Shown here piece after piece: positions 49,072 to 60,492 of a stretch of 64,000 nt of DNA. The stretch covers positions 7,414,922 through 7,478,921 of the forward strand of contig NC_092678.1 in assembly GCF_964355755.1 (NCBI RefSeq), in the 5' to 3' direction. The notes beneath the pieces were generated by a model. The model ran no database searches. It was not told the origin of the DNA and saw nothing but the letters and a program-made list of their open reading frames with translations. Source of the stretch: Antedon mediterranea. Its lineage: Eukaryota; Echinodermata; Crinoidea; Comatulida; Antedonidae. A program made the translations under genes and the position numbers. Numbering within the stretch: position 1 is the first letter of the stretch; each line of letters starts with the position of its first letter.

Positions 49072-49552
49072 TATGTTATTACAATATTACAATGGGGCGA
49101 GTTTAATTGTTACTGTAGCATATTTGAAGAAAAAAGTGATTTAATATTTTGTACATAGATAAAATAACAAGACATGGTGCATTGTGATTTATTGCTTCGG
49201 ACAATGATACTTATTCTAAAATATTCTAGTAGAACAAATGTTACCCAACGTTCGTGCCTTTGTGGACATTTAAAGCATTGGTCAGATTAGGAAAACCAAG
49301 ACAAAAGGCTATATGTTATTACAATATTACAATGGGGCGAGTTTAATTGTTACTGTAGCATATTTGAAGAAAAAAGTGATTTAATATTTTGTACATAGAT
49401 AAAATAACAAGACATGGTGCATTGTGATTTATTGCTTCGGACAATGATACTTATTCTAAAATATTCTAGTAGAACAAATGTTACCCAACGTTCGTGCCTT
49501 TGTGGACATTTAAAGCATTGGTCAGATTAGGAAAACCAAGACAAAAGGCTAT
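49072..49552. repeat. Perfect 240-bp tandem duplication
   Basis: Bases from TATGTTATTACAATATTACA at 49072 through ACAAAAGGCTAT are repeated exactly with a shift of 240 (second copy from 49312). No difference was found between copies. The sequence is unique in the window and non-coding. Confidence 0.95.
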
Positions 49553-52500
49553 CAATCACCCAATCAAGCTTTTCTATTTTATAAGTATTCATGTTCACTT
49601 AAAAAGAACAAAAGAAGTTAGCAAACAGTGTGGTGTTTGTTTTCCAATTTTTATGAGTTTACACACATGTTATGAATCACGTGCAACTGGCGATTTTTAA
49701 TAAACAATTTATTATAAGAAAATATTTGTGTAAGTTGTGATTTTTTATTTCCATTATGCATGTTTTGGACGCAGCTTCAGAAGTTGAAGTGCGATGCTGA
49801 TACAAAAATCATTGTTACCAACATTAGTGCAATACCCACTACTAGTTACTGACACATACCTAAACATAGTCTGCTGGCTTTGTCTGGAAGTACAGTATGA
49901 ACGCCAGGCTATTGATCTGGATTCTGTGGGTTTCGATAGACGCCATATAATATTCTGCAGTATTCTCTGTACTAAGAGTATTACTTCTACTAGCTCATGC
50001 CTCCACTAAATTGGAGCTTTCCAACATACTATTACTACAGTACTCTCATTTCTTGAGAAGGGAAAGCTTAGCACTAAAATAGACCTACCTAGAGGTAACA
50101 AAGTCTACTAGCCCTTCCCATAAATATGGATAAATATGAGTATTACTCATTACTTTTTGATTATCCATGAAAGCTAGGCAGGAAAAAAACGTACTATTCA
50201 AGTTCGACATAGGTAAAACGACATTTTATATGAATACACGACTATTCATTGACACTGTATATGATTTATAGTATTTTGATTTACAAGTTAATTATAAGTG
50301 TAACTATGCTAAAGCCAGCAATCATATAGGTGAATACATCGCATGCCATCGCTCTGATAGATCCACTATTGCAAACTAGTCTGTCCAGTACGCATATCAG
50401 GATTATCATATGTAAAGTCGTGATATTATTGTGATCTAAAATCATATATCAAATTCATATTGAATTATGATAGAGATTTGAAAAATCAAAGCATGAAATA
50501 TAATCCTGATATTGAATTACATATTAATAAATCAAGAAAAATATTTGCAACTTCTGTAACATTTTCAAGATCATTAATTATTTATAGTATAATAACTTTG
50601 TATCCTGAGGCAGTACATTAATATACATTGTAGTGACTGATTGACCAAGCAAAATTAAAAAGTTAAAATTGCAATAATAAAACCGGTTTTATACTAGGCG
50701 ATTTTATTATTATTTATAATGAGAACAGTTGTTTTAACTAGACTGATCAGTAAGTAACATTACAAAAAAGATGTTTAACCCACAAGGCAAATTATTGTAA
50801 TAATATAATATCTCACAGATCTGCGTAAAGGCCATTACTCACTACTTTATCATGCAGAATTTTACAAAGGGCAGTTAGCGGCATCTTGTCTATTCAAGAA
50901 TGAGGGAAAACACATAAGTTTGGAGGGCCAAATATTGCAATATACTTTTAGTTATACTATTATTTTCACTCAGGCCATATATATAAAATATAGTTACAAC
51001 TACCATGTTTTTGGATTTATTTCTGAATAAATTGAGGTAAAAAGAGGGTCGCTGTAATTTTTAAATTATTTAAAGGGGAGTTTTCTTGACCAGGAGAGTT
51101 TGCTTCAATGACATGAAAAGTTTGCTTTGACTGGGGATGTCACACGAATGATAAAACCTCCCCTAGGCTACAGGCCTAGCATAATCCATTCAAAATCTAA
51201 TTCTCTAAATTATTACTACAATTGCAAACAAGTACATCTCACCTTTCTCAAAATTCTAAGTCAATTCTCCCAAAGGGAGGCAAATTATCGGCAAATTGAA
51301 AGGAATTCAAATTGACATAAGGCAACCTTACAACTGTTTGGGAACATACATTTAAAATGTTGTCTGCATTCTATGGAGGTTTTTAGTCCCAAATGGGAGT
51401 TATAAAATAAGCACACTAGATGCAATAAATTTGCTTTGATCAATTTATGTTGTTTAGTTACCTCAATTGGTGTTTTGAAATTCCATTAACAAAATAAGAT
51501 AACTTTAACTACCAAACCATCTGTGTTTACAGATTTTAATTCATGTAGTTTATCCCTGGAAATATCAACATTTTAATTTAAAACAAACTTGCTTCATATG
51601 AATAGGTTTATACTGTCTAAATTTTAAACATAATAATATTAAGAGCTTCATCTGTTAGCAAGCATAACAAATAATTACTTGATAAGATGAACAGCAACAA
51701 AATAAATAATAAATAAAACATTTAAATTGTGCCAAATCCACTCAAAAAATGATCTAAAGGCCAATTGTATCCAGAAAGTTGATCAGTTTTTATATTAATT
51801 TTAAATTAATCAAAAGTTGGTAAATGTCTGACAAAAGGAGTAATCTCGTTCCAGAGAGAGGATGCAAATAATTTGTGCATCCACCAATGTGGAAAGGGGG
51901 TTGGTTTATATAATGGGAATTCTATGTAAAGGTAAAGTCTTTTATTAACGAGAATAACTATTATACAAAATGTCTGTTTCTATCATTATGTTGTAATGCA
52001 TAATTTTCTTTTCCAACATAAATTCCAAAGTTTGTGAAAAATAAATCATAAATTGAAATAAATTTTTACTCCAGACTACACAAATAATGTCAGTTAAAAT
52101 CCGACACAAAAACACAAATATGTAGGGTGGTGATCTCCAACAGTGTCGATCATTAAGGTACGAATACACAGTGTGGGGCTTGCTGGATCATGATTTTCCA
52201 TGAGAAATGTTACAAATTTTGCCCTAATTAAATGTATGGAGCTCTATAATCAGATGTGCTGTGATAGAACTCTGTATCAGTTTATCCTAATCTTATAAAA
52301 GATCTCACAGGAGCGTAAATACAAATACAAAAGTCATACAAAACTTCTCAATGAATTTCAGTTTCATCTGTCTGTCTGTCCACAAGTAGTAAAGTAGAGT
52401 AATTTGAAAAAAATAAAATGCCACACAACATACTGTAGATGTGCCTGGTATTATTTAATTTGTTATCAGAAGGGCTCATCATAATTCTACCTTTTGTGGT

Positions 52501-53949
52501 TCAACACTTATATTATTAGCCGAAAATGAGCAATTCAGTTCAATAACAAAGTACATAGTGAGAATCCGCTGTTTACAATACCAACTCCTGTTATCTGGCA
52601 GATCAAATTCAAGGGAAATATTATCACATTATTTTAAACAGCTGATACCAGGAGGTGTTATGGCTACAGGCCTTTTTAATAGACGTCAGACAACCGAAGA
52701 AACAACTCAACTGCACAAATGAAGATGTAGACAAAGTTAAATTAATTATTTTAAATTGAGCTGATTTTTAGAAATTCTCTTCCCTTCCCCTACCCATATA
52801 ACTATCCTCCTGGGACAACTAAAATATACCGAGAAAAAACAGATTACTCCTACTTAGGACAATCTGCCAGTCAACAAATTAAACTATCAATCAAAGTGTA
52901 CCAGTGAAAAATCCAAGATTTTGAAATAGGAGGAGGTGGATGGCTGAAAGTAATCACAAAACCCATGAGGGGGTACACTACAATAGTTGCACCAGGGAAT
53001 TGAACAACTCCCTGGTTGCACTAGCTAGAGAGTAATTGTACTGTGTGGTTGTAAGTGGTTGTGCAGATACTGAAATTGTTTGGCAAACTGTTCAAAATCG
53101 TGTGTTCAACAGAAAAACAATGGCCAAATGTAAAGATGTTTTAAGAAAGCCTTTGTAGACACAATTTCCTATTCCTTGTAAAAAAAACATTAACATTTGA
53201 ACTACTTTAGGTCAACACAAATTTTAAAAGATTAAACTCCATTCACTTGAAACTAAATGTGTATTGATTTTGTACTTCAGCAATCAAATGTTCCTAATTA
53301 GTCTATTTTCATGAGTCTTGACAGAATTTCCAACAAGTTATTGGAATAAATATTTACACACTTCAAATATTCATATATTGTTGTTAAAACATTAATTTCA
53401 GCCAGTGAATCTCGTTTTAATATTTGATTTGTAACTTGCGAGGAAGCAGGATTATTGACGCTGTAAACATGCATGGAAATAATGTATCCATCAACAAGCA
53501 GATACGAGATATTAAACCATCGTTCATCGAAAGCTAATCACTGTACATGCTTGCTCCGTATTTACTGTATGATATCAAGAAGCTGTCAGAGAGAATGTTG
53601 GTTGGAAGTGAAACAGACGATTGATTCTTTAATCAAACTATTAAAAAATGGATAAAAACCTGATGGAATAGCACATCCAATTACATATTAAAGAGGGCAT
53701 TCTTTGAAAACAGCTTTGGTGATTTTTTAAAAATTGTGGCCACCTAATTTTACACTAAAAAAGGCCATTTTTGTATGCCTTTTCCTTTATAGGAATTAAA
53801 TTGCGGTCTATCAGAGATATGTTGTAGGTTAGGTTGTTCTGCATAGAAACGCGCAAACAAAAAAACAACATTGTCTAATGTTACATTTTAAAAACATGGT
53901 ATATACAGTACACTGTGGTTGAACAAGCCTTCTCTGATTTGGAATTAAA

Positions 53950-54075
53950 TCTAGGTACTGTACACATCTGGCTTGTGTACACTTTAAAGAACTCTGTACA
54001 TCTTTCAGGCGAGTAGAGGTTCACCCCGGTTTTCTGGTCATCCCATAGTATGCACTGAACTTTGTGTGGCATCGG
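53950..54075 (+). mobile_element. SINE 3' body copy
   Basis: GTGTACACTTTAAAGAACTC, TACATCTTTCAGGCGAGTAG, AGGTTCACCCCGGTTTTCTG: the same order as the tails at 21375 and 33145, and the best preserved. Tail only; no head recognised. Confidence 0.55.
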
Positions 54076-54086
54076 TCCAAAGAGAC

Positions 54087-54622
54087 CTGGGGTGGATTGC
54101 TATAAAACAGTCTTAACTGATGGTCTTAACTCCCCGATTAAAGCCGGCTTTATCTGATAGACGGTCTTATTAAAGCCACTCCTGATAGACCATTGCTATA
54201 AACCAGTCTTAGGTAAGACCGCGTAAAGTAACAAATTGAGGGCGTACTTTGCGCGTAGAATACCAAATAAGGTAATGTTCGTCACGCTTGTTCAATTCAC
54301 AATCATAACAGTACGTACATTTCTACGCGAGAAAATCCATTCTAGGCCTATATAACAATAAAATCACCGTTATTATTTGATTAAACACTTAAAACTCGTT
54401 CAATTGGTTGTCTTTGACGATAAATAATACGTAAAAGCAACAAAAAGAGAGGTTTAAGACTGTTTTAAGACTCCTTCGAGTAGGCTTTAATTTTAAAGAC
54501 CGTTTACAGGTTAGACCGCGGTATAGCAATGGTCTATAATATAAGACTACTTGCTACGTCACGAATTATAGCCGGCTAAGCGCTAAGACCGGTTATAGAC
54601 TGCTTATAGCAATCCGCCCCTG
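54087..54622. mobile_element. Inverted-repeat element, 536 bp
   Basis: CTGGGGTGGATTGCTATAA (54087) mirrors the complement of TTATAGCAATCCGCCCCTG (54604-54622). Internally, TAGACCATTGCTATAA and TATAGCAATGGTCTATAA form a second inverted pair, and GGTCTTA/TAAGACC phrases recur throughout. CpG-rich interior, no ORF. No clear target duplication. The CAGGGGCGGAT-type end resembles the element at 21528. Confidence 0.7.
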
Positions 54623-55810
54623 ATCTGAATTTTTTAAGTTAAGGAAACTACAGAAATACAAAATCACATACACCATACTTTTCCTTCCCTACAAACAATT
54701 TGAAAAAGTATTTAAACCGAGACGTAATTAATGATGACTGTGCCTACAGCACCACTGACATTTTAAAGGGATACCTTCCCTGTGATTTCAATAAATACAT
54801 ACCATAAACAATTTGCCAACACCTTGTAATTACGATGCCTCATTTACAAAATGTTCTCAACCACCAGCAACGGGCTATTTCACTAATTTGTTAGGCTATT
54901 TGTTAGGCAGTTTGGAAGATGTTAGAAGCCCATGGGAGGCATTATGCGCATCAGCAATAATAATTGCAATGACAAGGAAAATAAATATGAATTTATTAGC
55001 AAAGACAACACACATGAATAGTTGTCTAGAGGATCGAATGAGATTTAAAATGCAGTCGTACTTGTGCACTGATTAGAAAAACTATGCAAGTGAATACAAA
55101 AAATGTTATAACTTAAAGATGAAGAAGACGGAATAAAAAATTATTACTCAATGCACATTGCAAACAGAAATTGTGTTTTGATTGAGTTTATTTTTTTTAA
55201 ATTATTTTCTTTATACCTCTTCAGTCAAGGACTGGTCTCCCAGAGGGAGTTGGGACAGTTGTTGCTACAAGAATTGAAATGGATATCCAAGGATGTACTG
55301 ATGGTCTAGTGGTGTGAGTGTCAAAAAGTAAAAAGTGGGTGCTGTGTTGAATTAGGCTACAGTAGATCGAAAACTTATAAGTTGGCTTATAGACTGGAAC
55401 AAAGATTTTGAAGGATAGGATAATTACACTGGAAGGCTTATACTCAAACCAAGTCGAAGATAATTGTAAAATAGTTCATAAGGTATTAAATTGAGCCATT
55501 TGGAATCAAATAAAATTGTATTCCTGCGTGAATTAAACTTCGTTTTTACATTTCACAAAGTGCAAAGTATTCAAATGCGTGCCTCTGGCCATGAACTAAC
55601 GCTTCATAAGTAGATACATGAAATGTAATTATAGTTGTTCAGATAAAATTTGTCATTCCAATTTGACCTTTGGACAGGCACTACAAGATACTATACAAGA
55701 TCATTAGTGACGAGCCAATAGCAAAACAGACAGTACAGTACTGTACATATAAAATAGCAATCAAGTACAGTAGAATCATCCAAACCATCAGGACCAAACA
55801 ATCCACTTGA

Positions 55811-55922
55811 TAGGGTGTTATCCCTGAATATGGGTTTACAATAGTTTTAACCATACATTTCGCCTCATTCATTTCAGTGTCCCCTGAATGGGGGTGACCC
55901 ATCTTTTTTTTTTTTTTTTTTT
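55811..55922. repeat. TGTCCCCTGAAT motif relative and T-run
   Basis: GGGTGTTATCCCTGAATATG and GTGTCCCCTGAATGGGGGTG, about 65 bp apart, resemble the core of the 5280-6272 minisatellite. A run of about 22 T follows. Confidence 0.5.
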
Positions 55923-56219
55923 AATCTTATCTGTTTTTCTCTCCTCTTTATTTTTAAAACACTTTGGGACAATTAGATAAAAGGGTTTTTACTGTACGGT
56001 ATAGTAATTTAATAACATTTTTAATAATTTAGTGATCTCCTGCTTTTCATGAAGGAGTGTCGCCTGTCAGGGCATATTAATTAGTATTTTGTCATAGTAT
56101 TAAATATTTATACTACTAATTCATGATTGAAAAACTTTGAACGAGCCACACAATTTTGCGAAAATAATTTGCTTTAAGTTGATATAGCCAATTCTGTACA
56201 TTAAAATTCAAATTGAATT

Positions 56220-56440
56220 TAAACTAAGCAATATAAGACGTCTACTTAGTCTTCAGACTCTCTATTCCGAATTTACAAAACGTGAAATACATTAATTATT
56301 CGAAGATATACGGATGATGGTTCTCCACAGAGAGTGGTCATGAATTATTCATATATTACCCTGTTGCTGATTGCCGTGGAATGAGTTTCAATGAGATCAG
56401 AGGCTGAGAGGTTTGTACAAAATGTCTTTAGCCCAATGGC
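56220..56440. promoter_or_regulatory. Candidate intronic regulatory island
   Basis: Repeat-free stretch 0.5 kb from the flamingo-region exon with AT-core motifs (ATTAATTATT, GAATTATTCATATATTA) amid balanced sequence, as in homeobox-bound enhancers. Motif resemblance only. Confidence 0.22.
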
Positions 56441-56960
56441 TATGTTGCCGTGGCAGATCACTTTAGTTTTATATAAACTTTCAATGCTTCTGAGCACATG
56501 AAGATATCCTGTATATAAGAAGGTTTTAACATAACCTACTGTTTTAAGCCTCCTATGATAAGTTCAGTTGTACACTTTTTTCTGTTTGAACTAGGCCATG
56601 GATTAGCGCAGGACAACTGTCAATAAACCTTACACCTGGAGTTCATTCCACAAGCAAGGAAAGGTCTGATTAACAAATCCTCCTTTGTGATGCATCATTG
56701 ACTGAATCAAGTTGGAAAATGACAGAACTGAAAATGACTACAAGACAACCACTCGGTAAAGCAGAACTTTTACCAAAAAACTTTAGTTTTTTGTTAAGTT
56801 AATTGTTTTAACACCTTGACTTTTATAACTACATACAGTACTGTAGATTACCATACATCTGGACAATTCAATTCTCTGTAACTAGGTTGGAAGACCATGA
56901 ATCCACAGTGAAAAGCAATTTATATTTAATCATATAGTTTGTTATCTGATTAAAACTTAC

Positions 56961-57587
56961 CGGTAAATCCACTGTAACATAAGCATGTGTAGCCCGACTC
57001 TCTCTGCACGCAGTCGCCACTGTTTCCACATGGATTTGAGTAGCAGAAGTTGATTTCGGTCTTGCAGTAATTCCCAGTAAATCCAAGTGGACAATCACAT
57101 CGGTACTGCACTTCCGGATGCACTGGACGGAATATCACTGTTTGAACGGAGATGAAATCAGCGACATCCGTGAAGATGAATGGAGAGATACACTGTGCAT
57201 AGTAACTACAGATCTCATTTAGACAGAGGTTGTCACCAAATGGTAACACTGTTGCTCCGGAGACGCGCGACAACTCTGCTCTTTTCAAATACACACGTTC
57301 CTGAAGGTACTGCGATTGGAAGAAAGTACGATCATTTTGCTGCGCTGCGAAAGTAACATTGAGAATTGTTTGTTTTGCAATGTCGTCCCGAACACTAAAG
57401 AGGAACACATGATTCTTTTCAGCAGGTATGATGGCAGCAAGTGCATCGATGAACTGGAGTAGCTTGTTACTGAGGAAGTCACTGGATGAGATGTTCTCCA
57501 GTTGGACTGTGACAGAACTAAAGAACATCTCCTCTGTCACAAGTGTGTTGTGGAAATTACATGTTGCTCTTTTGACGTTCACACCAT
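56961..57587 (-). CDS. Celsr: Celsr exon: flamingo-specific region, EGF1 and most of EGF2
   Basis: First Celsr exon in gene order within the window, 627 nt. The acceptor is ...ccctccag and the donor gtaagt; it enters at codon base 2 and leaves after base 1 (a Gly codon). The first roughly 120 residues form the conserved segment between the last cadherin repeat and the EGFs, historically the flamingo box, with ILNVTF, a VYLKRAEL stretch and LPFGDNLCLNEIC. Next comes EGF1 (CLNEIC...YRCDCPLGFTGNYC), with the family motif VIFRPVHPE between its cysteines. EGF2 (CYSNPCGNSGDC...YTCLCYSGFTG) has its last cysteine in the next exon. N-glycosylation sequons NIS and NVT are visible. The exon is extracellular throughout. 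An ATG at 57609 lies in the intron and is not a start. Family identity is essentially certain; the preceding exon, expected to encode cadherin repeats, is off the window. Confidence 0.96.
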
Positions 57588-57984
57588 CTGGAGGGAAAAA
57601 AGTAAACAATAATTTAGAAAATATATATACTATTTTATTGTTTCAGGTTCACTCTCCACCTCAGCAATAAAATGTATCAAATATTGACACACTTATTATT
57701 TTGAAGAATTTATGATAGAAAAAATGACGATCACAATTTTTAGATCATCTACACAAAATAAATAAATACTAATCAATTGATTAGATTCAATAAAAAGCAA
57801 GTTATGAAGTGACATTGTATAGTCATATGGATATATTTCTTAAAAAAGTATATATTATACCCAGTCATCTAGAAGCCACTTTAACAGAGATTTTAACCGG
57901 AGTTTGATATACAAACCTGGTATGATTTAAATTCAAATGGATAAAATGTAACTGGTAAAGTAACAATAGAATATCTAAGCACCA

Positions 57985-58138
57985 CTCCCAAGACAATGGT
58001 TTCATTGTTGAACCGCACCCTTAGGTGGGACACTACGCCCATGCACACCTCACCATTTCTTTTCAAGTTATATTTTCCCCTTGGAAGGGAAAAAGCCTAT
58101 GTTGGTTTATCCAGGTAAGCTAGGCACGAAATAGATAT
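57985..58138 (+). repeat. Dispersed repeat ending TTATCCAGGTAAGCTAGGCA
   Basis: TTCCCCTTGGAAGGGAAAAA then GGTTTATCCAGGTAAGCTAG. Related copies at 686-728 and 43880-43955 (CTCCCCTTGAAGGGTAAAGG) in the same orientation, and an inverse fragment at 62805-62830. Function unknown. Confidence 0.6.
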
Positions 58139-58929
58139 ATTATGTTGAAGTCAAAATGCCTTATAAAACAAATATAAATTCTGTATGATATTTTCCAATT
58201 TCCACTAACAGCTTGCCAAATATCATTACTACATAAGTCATCTTATACAAAATGCTAAAATGGTAATATATTGCTAAGAGGATTCTATCACTATCTATCA
58301 TGTAACGACCAGTTTCTGTCATTTCCATGGTAACCGCAATAAACAAACTAACTTCCCAATGGCCATGTATGAATAACATCAATAGATTGTGACAAAATAA
58401 TGGATGATAATGTAAAATAAATATAGAACTCTTGATGATTCATGGTGAACTGATTGTGATTAAAACGACTTAAAAAAGGAATCATTTCAGAGGCAATGCA
58501 CTGTCGTAGATTAATTAAAAACGTTTGAGAAAACATTCAAGATTATTTATTCATTCATAAACTAGAAATTTGACTTTCTTTTGGAAATTATACACATAAC
58601 ATACATTAAAACATCAAATGACATTTAAATTAGATAAAAAGTATGCTTAAAAACAAGATTGTTGAATATTTTCTAAAAAATGAGTTTTGATTTCTTCTAA
58701 AGATGAATTCATGGTACACATAGTCTAAAACCGGAATGATTAAAATTAATTTGGAAGTTGTTCTGTGTTCTGGAAAGACTGGAAGAAGATCAATTTATAT
58801 TATCATCACATTTAAATAAAATTCCTGAAGACATGTCTTAAATGATTCTCTTTGTCATCCTAGTAAGTAGAAGTGAATAAATGTATTAGCGAGTAGGTGA
58901 TTTCAGAGAAAAGAGATAAAAGACTACAC

Positions 58930-59475
58930 GGGTATTGCTAAACACCACAAACCCCCGCAAACCTCCAAAAAAACATAGCAAACCCCATCGAACCAACATA
59001 AAACTGATTGAATCGTGTATTGTACAACCCACTGGGTATATCCATGTAAAAAAAATATTAAATTTCTACTGTTAACTACTTATTTTTGGGGTAAAACATC
59101 ATTTTTTGGTCAAAAATGATTGCTAATTTTTAACCAAAAAATGATGTTTTATCCCCAAAAAAGTAGTTAACAGTAGAAATTTAATAATTTATATACCCAG
59201 TGGGTCGTACACTACATTATTCAATCACTTTTATGTTGGTTCGGTGGGGTTTGCTATGGTTTTTTGGAGGTTTGCGGGGTTTAGCAATCATTTTTGACCA
59301 AAAAATGATGTTTTACCCCAAAAATAAGTTGTTAACAGTAGAAATTTAATTTTTATTTACATTGATATACCCAGTGGGTTGTACACTACATGATTCAATC
59401 ACTTTTATGTTGGTTCGGTAGGGTTTGCTATGTTTTTTTGGAGGTTTGCGGGGGTTGTGGTGTTTAGCAATACCC
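58930..59475. mobile_element. Inverted-repeat DNA transposon, 546 bp, 8-bp TSD
   Basis: Ends GGGTATTGCTAAACACCACA (58930) and its complement at 59475, exactly flanked by GACTACAC on both sides (58922-58929, 59476-59483). Arms are about 190 bp long. The right arm is present twice in tandem (about 59125-59285 and 59286-59475), so the layout is left arm, inner right arm, outer right arm. The inner copy lacks the terminal 10-15 bp. An 8-bp duplication fits hAT or similar superfamilies; no transposase is encoded. Confidence 0.88.
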
Positions 59476-60492
59476 GACTACACTGTACAACAAACATTTG
59501 GAAACTAAACTCAAGAAGACACTGGATTAAAAAAAAGATTTCACCAAGAAAATAAGCAAAAACACAGTGACTATTTCATCAAGATGAAAATGTCATTTCA
59601 AAAAGTCATTCTGCACCACCACCGCTCAGTCAAGTGGCATGTCGCAAAAATTGATGTCTACCTATTTGGCTATCAGCCAATTGAACTGGAATCAATTTAT
59701 GTATTTCATCTTTTTTAATTCAATGTATAAATAAACTATTGGGGTGCTTTGCTGATTACATCATCGTACTGTATATGCAAAATAATTATTAATTTAGTCG
59801 TTCACATTTAAGACAGCATATTAAATATAACACGGGTTTAAATATATTTTTGAAGTACAAACTTTTCAGATGAGACAACCAAAATAACATAACAAAAGAA
59901 GGGATCCGTGCTTCATACCAAAAATCAATAACAGTCGTTCGTACAATGAAAGTGGTATAGCGTCAGGCATACATTGTCCTCGTGTTTAATGACACTCTGG
60001 GGACAATTGAAAAATAGTTATGGGACAATGACATTGGTAAACATCAACTGCAAGTTATTTCAACGATAATAGATGAGCAATTTACTATTTCTTCCTATTC
60101 AATTAGTTGGAACTATTTTAATTGTGTACCATGACTTCACTGAACACAGAGATTAAGTGACAGACATTATAAAACCTTCAATAGAATGTGTGTAGGGATT
60201 GTATTAAAGAAACTGAATTTACATTCTTGAAATCGTAAATGTACTTTAAAAATGAAAAAAAAATAGAAACATAGAATTTTCAAATGTCTTTCCATAACGA
60301 CTTTAAAAACAAGTGGACAGGGAAGTATCTATATACACACTTGTAGGGTTGGTAAAGTCTACACATGGTCCCTACAGTACAAGTCAGCATATTTCTTTTT
60401 TCTTCAATGTTGTGAAATATTTATTTCTAATTTTTCACTATGTTTATTTTTTACAAATTTATTTTTGTTTTACTGATGATTTTTTTTTTTTT

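Larger units (their letters stand above)
36979..56960 (-). other. Celsr intron between EGF2 and EGF3 (20 kb)
   Basis: It contains the MITE at 41248, the piggyBac-type end at 42838, the 267-bp inverted repeats at 42978-44271, the degenerate duplication at 46800, the PIF-like element at 48194, the 240-bp duplication at 49072, the SINE tail at 53950 and the inverted-repeat element at 54087. Stretches 37350-41240, 44280-46800, 49700-53950 and 54700-56960 show no gene; 39060-39590 is a TGGTGATGGT-biased low-complexity zone and 37170-37350 vaguely resembles the 48-kb element. Confidence 0.75.
790..57587 (-). other. Celsr: Celsr/Flamingo gene, internal part of locus (10 exons)
   Basis: Gene model read by eye: complement join of 790-1049, 4090-4243, 4639-4749, 4899-5048, 6368-6543, 10676-10965, 11430-11545, 34170-34374, 36750-36978 and 56961-57587. 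All introns are GT-AG, the phases are compatible at every junction, and 2318 nt give 772 whole codons without a stop. Domain order is flamingo-specific region, EGF1-3, LamG1, EGF4, LamG2, EGF5-6, laminin EGF (partial). That order is diagnostic of CELSR/Fmi/Stan, the seven-pass cadherin that acts by homophilic adhesion at cell junctions in planar cell polarity and in axon and dendrite patterning. Introns in gene order are about 20.0, 2.4, 22.6, 0.46, 4.1, 1.3, 0.15, 0.40 and 3.0 kb. The 5' (cadherin) and 3' (GAIN, 7TM) parts lie outside. Alternative cassette exons cannot be excluded without transcripts. Confidence 0.96.

Noticed and set aside
54813-55076. 87-codon ORF as a small gene
   Set aside because: No recognisable domain, no splice or promoter context, biased by AT-rich codons; chance length for this composition.
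56868-57098. Minus-strand 76-codon ORF overlapping the flamingo-region exon
   Set aside because: It is an alternative frame of the real exon; the Celsr frame has clear EGF homology and correct splice phase.
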